Shown piece by piece: positions 53,670-64,000 of a stretch of 64,000 bases of DNA. A program made the position numbers and the translations under genes. Source of the DNA: Alligator mississippiensis (taxonomy: Eukaryota > Chordata > Crocodylia > Alligatoridae); NCBI RefSeq assembly GCF_030867095.1, contig NC_081828.1, forward strand, positions 48,709,434-48,773,433. The letters run 5' to 3'. Numbering within the stretch: position 1 is the stretch's first letter; each line of letters opens with the position of its first letter. The notes under the pieces were generated by a model. It worked only from the letters and a program-made list of their open reading frames with translations, was not told the origin of the DNA and did no database searches.

Positions 53670-54395
53670 GAATGCTGAAGCTCAGGCTGTGCCCTGTGTT
53701 CACATATTCTGGCCCTCTTTGGAGATAGTGGTTTGAAGCAATAAAGTGAAGAGAAGCCTTTCCAAGTTGCAGCTGGAGAAGAATCTCACTTTGGTGCCGG
53801 GCAGAAGGGGAGGGCAAGACACTGTATACTAGAACTGGGGCAGCTGCGGCATCTGTAGAATTCAAGCACATGACACTTGTTGGCACTAGACATTTTGTTT
53901 TCAGCTGCAAAGGCTTTTATTGAACCAGGAGATTTTGAAGGGGAAATAGAGTGGCTTTGACTGAGAGGTGGTGAGCTCTGTCCTGGAAGCACAGCATGGC
54001 TGAACAGTGTGTGCTGTATGAGCATTGCGAGGCGGAGTGGATGTGTCTGATTCTCTCTCCAAGTGTGAGACAAGATAGCTCAGGAGACAGATAGTGAATA
54101 GAGTCTTTCACTTCTAGAGGCACTTTCTATCCAGGGCTTATGAAACAGTCCATGTGAAATTGCTATTTATTAGAAGCAAGTGACATTGGGAATTTCCAGC
54201 GTTTCCACATTTGTTTTCTCTTCAGATCAGGATGAAAATTAAAATATTGTGTCCTCCTCTCCCCCTGAATGGCAGTTCTCAAAAACTTCTGTTTGGAAAT
54301 ACTGAAATGTTTAGTTTCTACATTTTCTCTTGAGAGAGAATATTTCAAACTGCCCCAAAATGAAAATTTTCAGTTTTGTTTATTGAACTGTCTCT
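53670..54395. other. No gene recognised
   Basis: Non-coding sequence without supported features. Confidence 0.45.
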
Positions 54396-54399
54396 AGAC

Positions 54400-54917
54400 C
54401 AGTGATTCTCAACTGGGGTGCTGAGAAACCTTTCTAAAAGCTATATAGCACCTGGTCCCTGTGCCAGGAGATAAGTGATCACTCCCCCTCCTACATAGCA
54501 CCAGGTACCCCAGTACCTCAGTGGCTCCTCACCCCACAGCAGCCCTTACTCCAGCTGCCCCTGATGTGCTGAATGCCTGCATGGATGGTCAGACATGAGG
54601 CTGAATCTTACAGCCTGGCTCATGCCCCACTGCTCCCATGCTCCCAAGGCTGGTGTGAAGGGCTGTGGGTGCATGTAACTCCAGTTGTTGGCATGCTTGT
54701 TGCCTGAGGAGCAGCCACAGTGATGGGGGCTGTGCTTTCCCCTTCAGGTACAAACCAGGGGTGTGGAGGAGTCAGGGCACTGTGGGGTGAGGTCCTGACC
54801 CTGCCAGCCTTGCAGGGCACCAGCTAAATTTAAGCTCAGGGTTTGTCCATGGGGTGCCCCTAAATCCCAAGCACTTATAGAGGGGTGCCACGAGGCTATG
54901 AAGGTTAAGAACCACTG
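54400..54917. mobile_element. hAT-type MITE, 518 bp, perfect 8-bp duplication
   Basis: Ends CAGTGATTCTCAACTGGGGT and, inverted, CAGTGGTTCTTAACCTTCAT. A perfect 8-bp direct repeat CTCTAGAC flanks it (54,392-54,399 and 54,918-54,925). The interior is GC-rich and non-coding. Confidence 0.9.
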
Positions 54918-55031
54918 CTCTAGACAGAGAATTGAGAATTGGTTCAATGTTAAACTTTGCTTTTGCATTGTGGTACATTTCCTTCTAGGAACTGCAGTTC
55001 AGAAGCCATATACCCCAATTGTCCCTTAGGG

Positions 55032-55331
55032 CAGTGTTTCTCAACCTGTGGGTTGTGACCCAAAAGTGGGTCACAAGAATATATGAAAGGGTCATGAACA
55101 AACTTTAAAAATGGATTCTTCTCTAAAGGAGAAAAACATGGGAAACAATGCTTTTCCTTCGCAGGCTGCTTGGGGACCCTCATGCCCTGCACACCCACCC
55201 CTTGTCTCACACACTGGGGGATTGAGGTCTGGGGGCGAGGGGCAGTGGGTCGGGAGTGAGGGGCACTGGGTCGGGACTGTCCATCAATATTTATAAATGG
55301 GTCCCGGTACAAAAAAGATTGAGAACCACTG
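55032..55331. mobile_element. hAT-type MITE, 300 bp
   Basis: Ends CAGTGTTTCTCAACCTGTGG and, inverted, CAGTGGTTCTCAATCTTTTT. Flanking 8-mers CCTTAGGG and CCCTAGGG differ at one position. The start 'gggttgtgacccaaaagtgg' is characteristic of this MITE group. Confidence 0.85.
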
Positions 55332-55334
55332 CCC

Positions 55335-57235
55335 TAGGGGACAGGATCCTTGGCCAAACTACACATCTCATAATGCACACAGAGTCACCTAATTTCAGGG
55401 ATATTCTTTCCATTTTAAACAGAAGACAGTCCAATGTTGCATTATAGGGAATGCAGTCCTACAGGAAGCCCACCCCCATAGAAGAAAATGGGGCTGGAAC
55501 ATGATCTCCCTTAAGGTAGTATGCTCCTAGGAAAATACAGCTGAGTGAGTATATCCTTAAACCAAATCAGAATGAAATGTTTTGGGCCACTTAAAAAGAG
55601 AAAAATATGATTTGCACTGAACTAGCCACCTAATGAAAAATTTTATCTTGATTTTTTTCCAACAAAGTTCAATGTGAAGGGGAAGGTGTGTACACATGTG
55701 TGTATGCCTGCTTACATATGTGCTTCTTGACACAAAGAGAAGATGTATGCATTTAGACTACTTGGCATGAATGGAAGTGGTAAGTGCATGTATGTGTATC
55801 AGATACCCAGATACTAGTAACATACCCAAACTATTTAAAAAGAAGTGTTGCATCTGTTCTTCCCTGTGCAGGGGAAGGCTTTCCCTGGTTTAGGAGACCA
55901 AGTCTGGCTTCCTCTGGCAGTGATCTCTCTGTAGCAAGGTTGTGTTCTGGCTTTCTCTACTGACTTGGAACAAACAGGAAGGCTTGCCAGGAGTCTGTTC
56001 TCTTTGAGGGTGGGCTCTAGAGAGATGACCTGTTCATTCCTACCCCTGGAGAACGGTAATAGCTGGCTGCTCTTTTGCCATGATGAGTCAGCTGCTCCAT
56101 TCAAGCAGGAGTGGAGCACCCTGGCAATAGCTGCCATGGAGCATTGGGAGGGGTATTATGTGTTTTTCTTCGATTTCCTCCCTACCTACCCACCCCAGCT
56201 TTGTGCTGTCTTGGCAGCTGCTCAGACTTGGGTGCTGGGTCCCTTTGACTCCATGGGAGGCCATGAAAGTTGGGTTGGGGTCCTGTGTGGGCTGAGGATG
56301 CTGTTGGCTTGGGAGAGCCAGGCACGATGATTCAGTGTGCAGCCAGTGGGAATGAGCTCTGACTTTGGCACCTTGCAGAGCCACGTTCAGGAAGGACTCT
56401 GAAAGCAAGAGGTGTTTGGGTGTGCCCAGAAATGACATGCTGTATAAATTGTGTGGGGAGGGAGACCAGGAGGTGATGAGAGAGAAGTAAAGGAAGCAAA
56501 AGTATGTAAATTGGATGGAGCCAGAATAAAAGGTAAAGAAAACAGAAAGCAGAGAGAAAGAGAGAGACTGCATCTTTGCTGGTGAGTGGCTCTGGAAGAA
56601 ATGTGTGTAGTACTTACTAGAGAACACAAGGGGGAGCTTGGGAGTCGGGGGGGTGGGATACTAGAAATAAATTGGTGGAGCCATTCTTTTGGGGAGAGCT
56701 AGTTAAGTGCTGGATCAAGTTGGCTCTTGTTCATGGCCTGCTTAGTTCAGCCAACATTCAGCTGGGACAGAGAGGGAAATTGAGCACTGGTCTGAACAGA
56801 AATTGCTTGGGCTGAACTAATCCTGATTTTCTTAATCAATTTAGCTGAATTTGTGCAAGTCCCTCACTGATGCTCTTAAGTCAGCTTGAGCAGCTAAGAG
56901 TGATTTAGCTGAGCTTGGTAACAGGCTGAGCTCATTCAATTAGTGCAGCCTGAGTGTGTGTGCACATAGAAGCAGTCTGAGATACACTGAATTTGGCGGA
57001 CAGAAGGGTAAAAAGGCAGAAAGAGAAGGTGAATTGGGATGAGACTGAGAAAATGGAGAAACAGAACTGTAGGGAGAGATATGCTGGATAGGGAGAGTGC
57101 AGGGCTGGGACTGGTTTGGCCAAGCCCAGGGCCCAGAGAGGGGGTGGTGTCTGGGGTTCAGCACAGAAGTGAATTCCAAACAAAACTATGCCAGCAGTTT
57201 CCATCCTAGCCATTCTCCCACCTTCATGGACCAGA
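55335..57235. other. No gene recognised
   Basis: Non-coding sequence upstream (plus sense) of the candidate terminal exon. Frames up to 179 codons have no recognisable domain. Confidence 0.4.
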
Positions 57236-57239
57236 CTCA

Positions 57240-57568
57240 CAGGTTGCTCCTTCGGAATCTTTTATTAACGTATAGAAAATGCATTAAAAAAAGGAACTAT
57301 ACATAGGCTAAGAGCTGTCAGGACTAAAAATACTAGTTAACAATGGTTAACAAGCTTAGATCCCATTCTCTGAGCTACGTTTCCATTATAGGGTTGGGAG
57401 GGCGGTTGTTATTTTTTCTCTCCCGCTTTTGTTTAGTTCATCAAAGTCTCTCTGAGGAAGTTTCTGCCTCCATTCTTCTTCGTCTTCTTCTTTTCTTAAA
57501 TAAACATCATTCCAGAGTAATGTATGTACAGCAGGGGCAGGGGGTTGTTTTGTTTTGCTGTCATTTTC
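57240..57568 (-). other. Candidate terminal coding exon with poly(A) signal
   Basis: On the minus strand, CACTTTTTCAG|GAAAATGAC gives a good acceptor at 57,569. An open frame runs from 57,568 to a TAA ending at 57,386 (60 residues plus stop, phase 0). AATAAA follows at 57,266-57,261, about 120 nt later. The peptide is highly charged (for example YLRKEEDEEEWRQKL and RDFDELNKSGREK), unlike repeat-derived frames nearby, and ends in ALPTL. I do not recognise the protein. It could be a cytoplasmic tail or a chance open stretch over a GAAGAAGAC-type repeat. Confidence 0.35.
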
Positions 57569-57574
57569 CTGAAA

Positions 57575-58415
57575 AAGTGACAATGTTGAAAGCCTGGAAT
57601 TTGGTTTATATCCCCTGGTGGCTGTTGAAGAGGGTCTTTTTCCACTGACTGATACTCAGAGGCTGGCTCCCCCTTCTCCCACCCCTTTCTTTTTTGAAAC
57701 GGATGGTAGGCAATAGTCTCTGCTTTCAGGCATGGCTAAGCTGTGCCTGTGATCTCTAGTAGACTCTGGGGAGTTAAGCAATATAAAAAAATTAAGAGCA
57801 CCTAGTCTAGCTCCAAGACAGAACAGGAACTAAGGACCATCAGGCAGGCATGTGAAGGACAAGAGGGAAATTCTTATTCCCAGATTAACCCAGGGTATCT
57901 GTCTTAGGTAGCAATTCAGAGAGCCCACTGGGCACGGGCAGCCAGTGAAACTTCCAGGAATGCTGCCTTCCACCAAGATGGGAGAGCACATGGTCTTTGC
58001 TACTGATTCTCTTTTGGCCCTTTGGCAGAAATTCACTGTACTACAAGGAAGGGGGGCATGTGGAGGGGGGACATCTGAACAGATAACCCTTGCTGGCAGT
58101 GTTTGGTAGAGGCAGTGGCTTCTTTGACAAATTGTGCTTTGCTCAGGTGGGCAAGCTTGTAGGTTTGTTTATAAGATGTGTATGGATATTTGTGTGCATC
58201 ATAAACATACGTATACACAACGGGTTAACTGCTGAGGTCAATAAGCCTGTCCCCATTCTGCCACTGCCCTCTTCTGCTCCTGAGGGTCTCAGAAAACTGT
58301 CAGGAGTGGGGAGGGAACTCTGACCTTTGCCAGCCTTCCTCTTTGCCTGACCTGCAGGAAAGAAGGAGGAAGGCTCCTAAAGGATGTAGGAAGTTGCAGT
58401 TTTCCGGTCTCCCCA
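57575..58415. other. No further exon recognised
   Basis: Sequence between the two candidate exons. I see no transposon or convincing splice-bounded frame. Confidence 0.4.
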
Positions 58416-58418
58416 CAG

Positions 58419-58488
58419 GGTGTCAGTCGTACACTGAGATTTGCTCGCCGCAGCTCTCTGCATTTCTCAAGCGACCAGTTGTGAATAG
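58419..58488 (+). other. Candidate 70-nt internal exon
   Basis: Acceptor tttccggtctccccacag|GG and donor AATAG|GTAGGT bound 70 nt that are unusually CpG-rich for the area. The phase-2 frame is open and reads CQSYTEICSPQLSAFLKRPV plus two residues. The minus strand is also open over part of it, so direction is not certain. Protein not recognised. Confidence 0.3.
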
Positions 58489-58489
58489 G

Positions 58490-59015
58490 TAGGTGAACTG
58501 ATTCTAGACATCAAGTGAATGAGAGCTCAGTTGCAATTTCTGCCCTTTCATATTTTAAATCCTTGTTGTCTGGACTTGAGAAACACCTTGGCCACCAGCA
58601 TGTCAGTCCCTTGTAGGAGTGTTCTTGTGAAGATTCAGCACTGGTGTTAGGGAACCAGTGAATGGTAGACATGATTAATTGGGCAATGTTCATCAAGAGA
58701 TATTTTGACCTCTGACTTGTACAATATACTTAACAGCTTATCCTGTAGCCTGGTTTATAGCCCCAGAACAGTGCCTCTGGAGAAGACATCTTTAAACATG
58801 GACTTTCCAGATTGATGGAAACCTGTTCTGTCATAGAATAACTCTTGATACAAAGCCAGTTTAAACTGAAGTTGCTGAGCTGTATCCTCAGCTGGTATGA
58901 ATCAGAAAAACTTCATTGAAACCAGAGACACCAATTTATGCTAGCTGAAGGTCTGTCTCACCATGTGAACTTCAGCAAGTCACTTGAACTCTCCTTGTCC
59001 CCTTTTGTTTTTTAG
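58490..59015. other. No gene recognised
   Basis: Non-coding sequence; a worn MIR-like core ('ttcagcaagtcacttgaact') lies near 58,971-58,990. Confidence 0.4.
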
Positions 59016-59019
59016 GACT

Positions 59020-59311
59020 CAGTGGGTGCATCTATGTGAGATGCTTACTGCAAAGTTGCCTAATTAGTTCCACAGTAAAGCATCACTGTCTACATGTTAG
59101 GCCAGAGTAACCTAATTAACATAACCTAATTAACACTGCTGTAGCATAGTACTACCTAACACAAGTATTATTCTATGGCAGAGTTATTTCCGCCGTTGTG
59201 CATGTGTAGACAGTGATCAGAGCTGGCTGGGACACAAGGGTGGTACTATGTAGGGCTGCCTGCAGGCTAGTTTATTGCTTCACATTAATATTCATGTGTA
59301 GATGTGCCCAG
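59020..59311. mobile_element. MITE, family B copy 4
   Basis: Ends CAGTGGGTGCATCTATGTGA and, inverted, CTGGGCACATCTACACATGA. It shares 'gagatgcttact' and 'cctaatta' segments with copies 3 and 5. Confidence 0.65.
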
Positions 59312-59540
59312 TTATGTGTATTATACAATGGGGATGCATAATATCCCAAAGCAGGGAGGTGAAGGTCAGTGTATTTACATTAACAATGCAATTTTGCAAC
59401 CCTCGCAGTATTTTTATTATAAACTTGTACAAAGGCAAAGGGTAGAGGCAAAGGTTTCTTGAAATCCTTGAATGACAACTCACTGACAATCGGAGCACAT
59501 CTCAGGAATATTTTTCTGCTTATGGTAATGAAATGGGTCT

Positions 59541-60029
59541 CACTGGGTGCATCTATATGAGATGTTTAATGCCTAATTTGCTCCTCAGTAAAGTCTCAGC
59601 ATCTACACATGTGAAGCTATTAGGCCACAGTAAACTAATTAACTCTGTCATAGGTTAGTAGTACTTGTAAACACAAGTACTGTCCTGTGCTGACATTATT
59701 TAGCGTGCTGCAATGCACGTGTAGATGCTGATGGGGCTGGCTGGGGAATGAGGGTGCTTCAGTGTGGGGGCTGCCTGATGGCTAGCCCCACATTTTAGCA
59801 CCCTCATGGTACAGCCAGCCCCTCTGCAGCACAGTTGAGCCAATGGGAGCAGTTGCAGGCTGTCTGGCTGTCCCCCCTGGGCCTCCTGCCAGCTACAGAT
59901 GCTCTGATTCAGGTCAGTGTGCTGCAGACCCAGGTGCACGTGTAAACACAGCACCTGGGAGCAATAAACTCCTGCACAAACTGTGTCGGAGTTTATTCAG
60001 TTGACTTAATTGCATGTGCAGATGCGCCT
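59541..60029. mobile_element. MITE, family B copy 5 (longer form)
   Basis: Starts CACTGGGTGCATCTATATGA; the right end reads 'gcatgtgcagatgcgccta'. A second internal 'gcacgtgtagatgctgatgg' near 59,716 suggests a composite of two copies or a longer variant with a GC-rich interior. Confidence 0.55.
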
Positions 60030-60034
60030 ACTGA

Positions 60035-60885
60035 GTCCCTCACTTTTAAACCTTTTTTGCAAAGCATCAGAAAGGCAATTCTCCCTTTCAAGCCTTTGCC
60101 ATTCCTTTTTTTTTTTCTTTCTCTCTGAGTCAGTTTTTAAACTCCTGTTGAACAAAGAGTAGAACAGGGGTAGGAGAAAGTGGCTGAGATGAAACTGGAA
60201 TGGAGCTGAGCCTTCCCTTGTACTTGACTCACACTCAAATGAAGCCTACTTAGGAAGTGTTAAAAAATTCCCTAGCAAGTATTTTTAATATGCAGGCCTC
60301 TCTACTTTGGCACATGGGACCAGACACAGTAAAGCTGAATTCTTGGAGGCCTAATTTCTTTATCAATGGGGTCTCAATTTTGGCTGTGGCCTCTAGGTAT
60401 TGCTCTAATGTAAATAGGAACACTACCATTTCTGACCTGGCTGAAAACAGGATGTCCCCCAGACAGAACCCATTCTGCAAAGATTTCTGGATAGATTTTG
60501 GAGGCTTGTGAGTTGGGGAAGCATGTAAACTTCAGTGTTCTTAATCAAATCAAATGTGACTTTCAGTCCTGAGGCAGCATCCCATTACCAGAAAAATATT
60601 TGCTAGACTTTAATACCATCTCTTCAGTTGCTAATGCAGCCCAAGAAAAGGAGGAGGGAGATGCGTTCTCTCAACACACACTTCTTCCCACTTTAACTCC
60701 TCCATAGGAGTAATTAATGGGGACTGAGCTTAGCCTTAAAAGAATCACAGCCAGTCAGGGGAATCCAATAAGAACTGCTGGGTAATTGCCTTGGTACTTC
60801 AGTGATAACTCTGTTGGTTTCTCAAGGGCAGAAATTCCTTCAGTGCATTGTCTTAAAGGAAAATTGCTAAGAAGAATTTAATCTA
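60035..60885. other. No gene recognised
   Basis: Non-coding sequence with a short T tract near 60,105. Confidence 0.45.
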
Positions 60886-60888
60886 AAA

Positions 60889-61173
60889 CAGTGGTTCTCG
60901 GCCTTTTTAGACTCAAGGCACCCTTTGGAAAATGCCAGCTCTTAGTTTTCGCACATTTTTTGACTACAGAAAAGAGAATGGAGCAAATCTTCTATTGCAA
61001 AGGACTCGGAAAGACCATCCCAAGTCAGAATTTTTTTTAATGCTGTGGATTCCTATTTGAAAGTTCTGGGTTTATCTTGTAAATTGTGTTTGCATGCCTA
61101 ACAGTGCTATCATTGTATGGCAGCTCATGGCACTTTTGAAGGGATCTTAAGACACCCTGCTTGAGAATCACTG
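60889..61173. mobile_element. hAT-type MITE, right side abutting CR1
   Basis: Ends CAGTGGTTCTCGGCCTTTTT and, inverted, CAGTGATTCTCAAGCAGGGT. The left flank 8-mer ATCTAAAA has no partner on the right because CR1 sequence begins at the very next base. Confidence 0.75.
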
Positions 61174-61822
61174 ATTCATAGATTCATAGATGCTAGGGTC
61201 GGAAGGGACCTCAAAAGATCATCAACAGATCATCGAGTCCAACCCCCTGCCTAGGCAGGAAAGAGTGCTGGGTTCAGATGACCCTAGCCAGATGCCTATC
61301 CAACCTTCTCTTAAAGACCCCTAAGGTAGGGGAGAGCACCACCTCCTTTGGAAGCCCATTACAAATTTTGGCCACCCTTACAGTGAAGAAGTTTTTCCTG
61401 ATATCTAGCCTAAATCTGCTGTCAGTTTGTGACCATTGTTCCAGGCACCCTGGTGAACAGAGCATCTCCGATCCCTTGCTGCGTCACCCTAATGAATTTG
61501 TAGGCAGCCACAAGATCACCTCTTAGCCTTCTCTTGTGGAGGCTGAAGAGGTCCAGGTCCGTCAGTCTCTCCTCGTAGGGCTTGGCCTGTAAGCCCCTAA
61601 CCATATGAGTGGGCCTCCTCTGGACCCACTCAAGTCTATCAACATCCTTCTTGAAGTATGGTGCCCAAAACTGGATGCAGTACTCCAACTGCAGCCTGAC
61701 CAATGACACATAGAGGAGAAGTATCACCTCCTTGGTTCTATTTGTCATGCATCTGCTGATGCATGATAAAGTGCAGTTAGCTTTGCTGATGACTTTGTCA
61801 CACTGACAACTCAGGTTCATAG
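61174..61822 (-). mobile_element. CR1 LINE 3' fragment, minus
   Basis: Plus-strand 'attcatagattcatagatgc' followed by 'tagggtcggaagggacctca' is the complement of a CR1 tail. The complement of CR1 C-terminal coding sequence follows up to about 61,822, where the copy is 5'-truncated. It is closest in sequence to the copy at 44-46 kb. Confidence 0.85.
61274..61822 (-). pseudogene. CR1 ORF2 C-terminal remnant
   Basis: Two minus-strand frames (61,422-61,822 and 61,274-61,465) carry ANCTLSCISRCMTNRTKEVI, LEYCIQFWAPYFKKDVDRLE, YEERLTDLDLFSLHKRRLRG and, after a frameshift, [20 protein letters not shown] to RHLARVI. The frame reading in from about 62,018 upstream is not CR1 and is fortuitous. Confidence 0.8.
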
Positions 61823-61824
61823 AA

Positions 61825-63912
61825 AGACCATTTGAATAGCACCTTAGGTTATTAACAGAGAAAGAATGGTGCAATCCTGCCATGTCCTGAGCTCTTTCTG
61901 CTCCTATCAGAGCCACTGGCAACAGTTCAGGCTCAGCACTTTGCAGGGTAAAACCCCAAAACACTTCCCCCACTGATGCTGTGAATTTATGCTTTTGCAC
62001 CTCACCCACTTTGGACAAGTGTTTCTAATTCATTTCAGGCTTTAAATCAAATCCTGGGTCTGATTTGCAAGCCCTCTCTGTGCAGATGAGTCCCCAGTGA
62101 CTTCAACAAGGCCTTAAAAAAGGACCTTGTAATAGAGTAAGCCTACTGAAATTAGTCTTACCACTGACTTCTCTGGGTTTTGGATCAAGCCCATGGAGAC
62201 ATTTAGTCTAGAACTCAGTTAGGCCCACGACTAGAGATGAGAACAGAAGAAGAACATTCATGAATGTCTCGGCAACATCTGAATCAAATTTACTCCCACC
62301 TGAGTTTGCACTCTTTTGATTAGTTTCTCTTGAACCCTTCATAGGAGTGAAGGTTGTTTTATGTGAATGTCAGGCCTTCTTTTGCCAAGATTCATCTAGT
62401 TACAAAGAAAACCTAACAGGGCGACAAAACCAAACCATTTGTTTTGGGTAGAGAATAATTTAAGATAAAAGCCGGGTCATCTGGTGACACAGCATAAAAC
62501 CTGACTATGTTTAAAAAGCTGGCTGATCTCATACTGAATGCAGCTTGCAAATGACTCCTTGGCAGAATGTCTGTGTTCCCCAAAAGTTCATCAGTGCTGA
62601 AAAGCTGATGCATTCCTAAGATCAACAGCCTGTTCATGGGCATTTGTGACTGGATGAAAAAGACCACGTGAGGTAGCAAGTTGGTGCCAATTGTTCCTGA
62701 GATTTACTCAGAAACATAACATTTTAGACATCTGAGGAGTCTGACAGTTAGCATATCACCAAGGCAGAAGAAACACAACATTGTAGACATCTTTCCTTCA
62801 AGGGTTCTAGTAGACTCAGAGATTGAGGGCAGGTGAGCAGTAGTGGTGATGCCTGAGTGAAGGCGGTCTCTGTTTATCTGGAACTACAGAGGCAGGTACT
62901 ATGTGGGATAGCTGAAATGGGGAAGAAAAGTTCATAAAAAGTAAGGGTTTCTCCACAGCTTATTCCAAGTTAGTGATTTTTACTGAACCTCTTACAGGCA
63001 AGGGACAAAAAGGGGGAATAGAGAGAAGAGATTTTCTGCCAAGTGCAGAGAAATAAAGCTGGAGTGACAGAAACTTAGGTGAAGGGAGGACTGACTACCT
63101 TTATTGTCCATTCCCTTTCCTAGCGGTGCTGATTGGCAGGACCTCATGCCACAACACAGCAGTGGCAACATCACTGTCAATTTTATGGCAACGACTTGTC
63201 TTGGCATGTGGTCAGAGGTGTGAGTGCTGACTGCATTGTATTTTCTGTTCTTGGATAATGGAGTTCTATTAGTAGGGCCTTCCCATCTCAGCTATAAGGT
63301 TAAAATTGATGTGGGATGTAGCTAGGGAATGTGGGATGCTTGGTAGGAAAATATTGCCATTCTTTTTTTGAGCAGTGCTACCTGCTGGCAAAACCAGCTT
63401 TAAAAGCACCTCAGCCTGATTTTTGATGAGGTTGTGATCTGGAATGGACATGTTTTTGTACCAGTCCAAAGAAACCAATCTTTTTTTCCCTTTGCTGAAT
63501 AGCTAATACTGAGCTGCCACAGTTTTTCATCTGAACAGAGACAATCAAACCTGGTGACAAATCCAGTCTGAAAACATCCAAATAATCATTGGCTCAGATG
63601 GGATGTAAGCCCAGTGCTTTTTTAGCCTCTGCACTTAACTGTGCACTTAGTGAGCTATGGAGATTTTTCATTTCATGAGGTCATCTCCTATTTATAGGTT
63701 GCTGATGAGAGGAAGTTGTCATCATACAAATAAGTGCTAAAGGGTCCCCTAAGTTTCTCTGAGTCCTGTCTGCTTCTTGTTGGCTTTTTGAATTCCTGCT
63801 CTCTCTCTTTCATAATATCTGCCTCTTGTGTGGGACTAACTGCCTACTGTGGGAATCTCTCAATCCTGAACACCTTGTTCCTCCTTGATCTACCTATACC
63901 TCAGCCAATTCA
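61825..63912. other. No gene recognised
   Basis: Non-coding sequence. I see no exon, RNA gene or clear transposon. Confidence 0.45.
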
Positions 63913-63916
63913 TAAT

Positions 63917-64000
63917 GGGTGCATCCACACGTGCAATTAATTTGAAGCAATAAACTCCAGATCAATTGGAGCTGGAGTAAATTACTCCTGGGTGCAGCAT
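63917..64000. mobile_element. MITE, family B copy 6, cut by window edge
   Basis: Starts GGGTGCATCCACACGTGCAA, the family B end, and runs off the window. 'caataaactccagatcaatt' resembles the 3' interior of copy 5. Confidence 0.55.

Noticed and set aside
61823..62018. N-terminal part of the minus-strand frame leading into CR1
   Set aside because: Sequence upstream of 61,822 is not CR1-like; the open reading into it is fortuitous.

Overview
The window is vertebrate, very probably reptilian and most likely crocodilian, genomic DNA. It has no compact genes, abundant 5'-truncated CR1 LINEs ending in ATTCTATG/ATCTATGA-type tails, many non-autonomous hAT-like DNA transposons with CAGKG-type ends and 8-bp target duplications, worn MIR-like SINEs, CA/GA microsatellites, one CpG island and two kinds of LTR retroelement. 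The crocodilian assignment is an inference from the look of the CR1 copies; a turtle or bird-like source is the main alternative. I recognise no complete host protein-coding gene. The sequence is probably intronic or intergenic.

Layout. 1-5 kb: mostly unremarkable sequence with a MIR-like SINE and a Z-DNA-prone CG/CA tract. 5.4-6.1 kb: CR1 3' fragment. 7.8-9.2 kb: GC-rich composite repeat ending in a cluster of AAACTGGTTT boxes. 14.4-15.4 kb: CpG island with a minus-strand splice-donor-like site, flanked by a minisatellite. 19.6-20.8 kb: CR1. 21.2-21.9 kb: minus-strand CR1 split by a palindromic hAT MITE. 24.1-25.5 kb: CR1 with a long RT reading frame. 26.6-30.2 kb: a complete small provirus on the minus strand. 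34.1-38.4 kb: a CR1 broken by three later insertions, including a 1.46-kb solo LTR and a Tigger/pogo-like MITE. 43.5-46.6 kb: an old LINE carrying a hAT element and cut by the best-preserved CR1 copy. 48.6-64 kb: several copies of a MITE family with GGGTGCATCTACA-type ends, three further hAT elements, another minus-strand CR1, and three candidate host exons (49,962-50,000 minus; 57,240-57,568 minus; 58,419-58,488 plus).

The most interesting locus is the 3,614-bp provirus at 26,633-30,246. Two ~696-bp LTRs (TG...CA) are flanked by a perfect 5-bp duplication (CCTAT). An 18-nt primer-binding site matches the 3' end of vertebrate tRNA-Ser(GCU). The interior is only about 2.2 kb and has one long frame (504 codons, Gag-like architecture), then an in-frame UGA and a further open stretch. 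No protease, reverse transcriptase, integrase or envelope is present. The start codon straddles the LTR/PBS boundary, and U3 carries paired E2F-like and inverted CCAAT motifs. It looks like a non-autonomous, single-ORF, class-III-like endogenous retrovirus that would need another element's enzymes to move.
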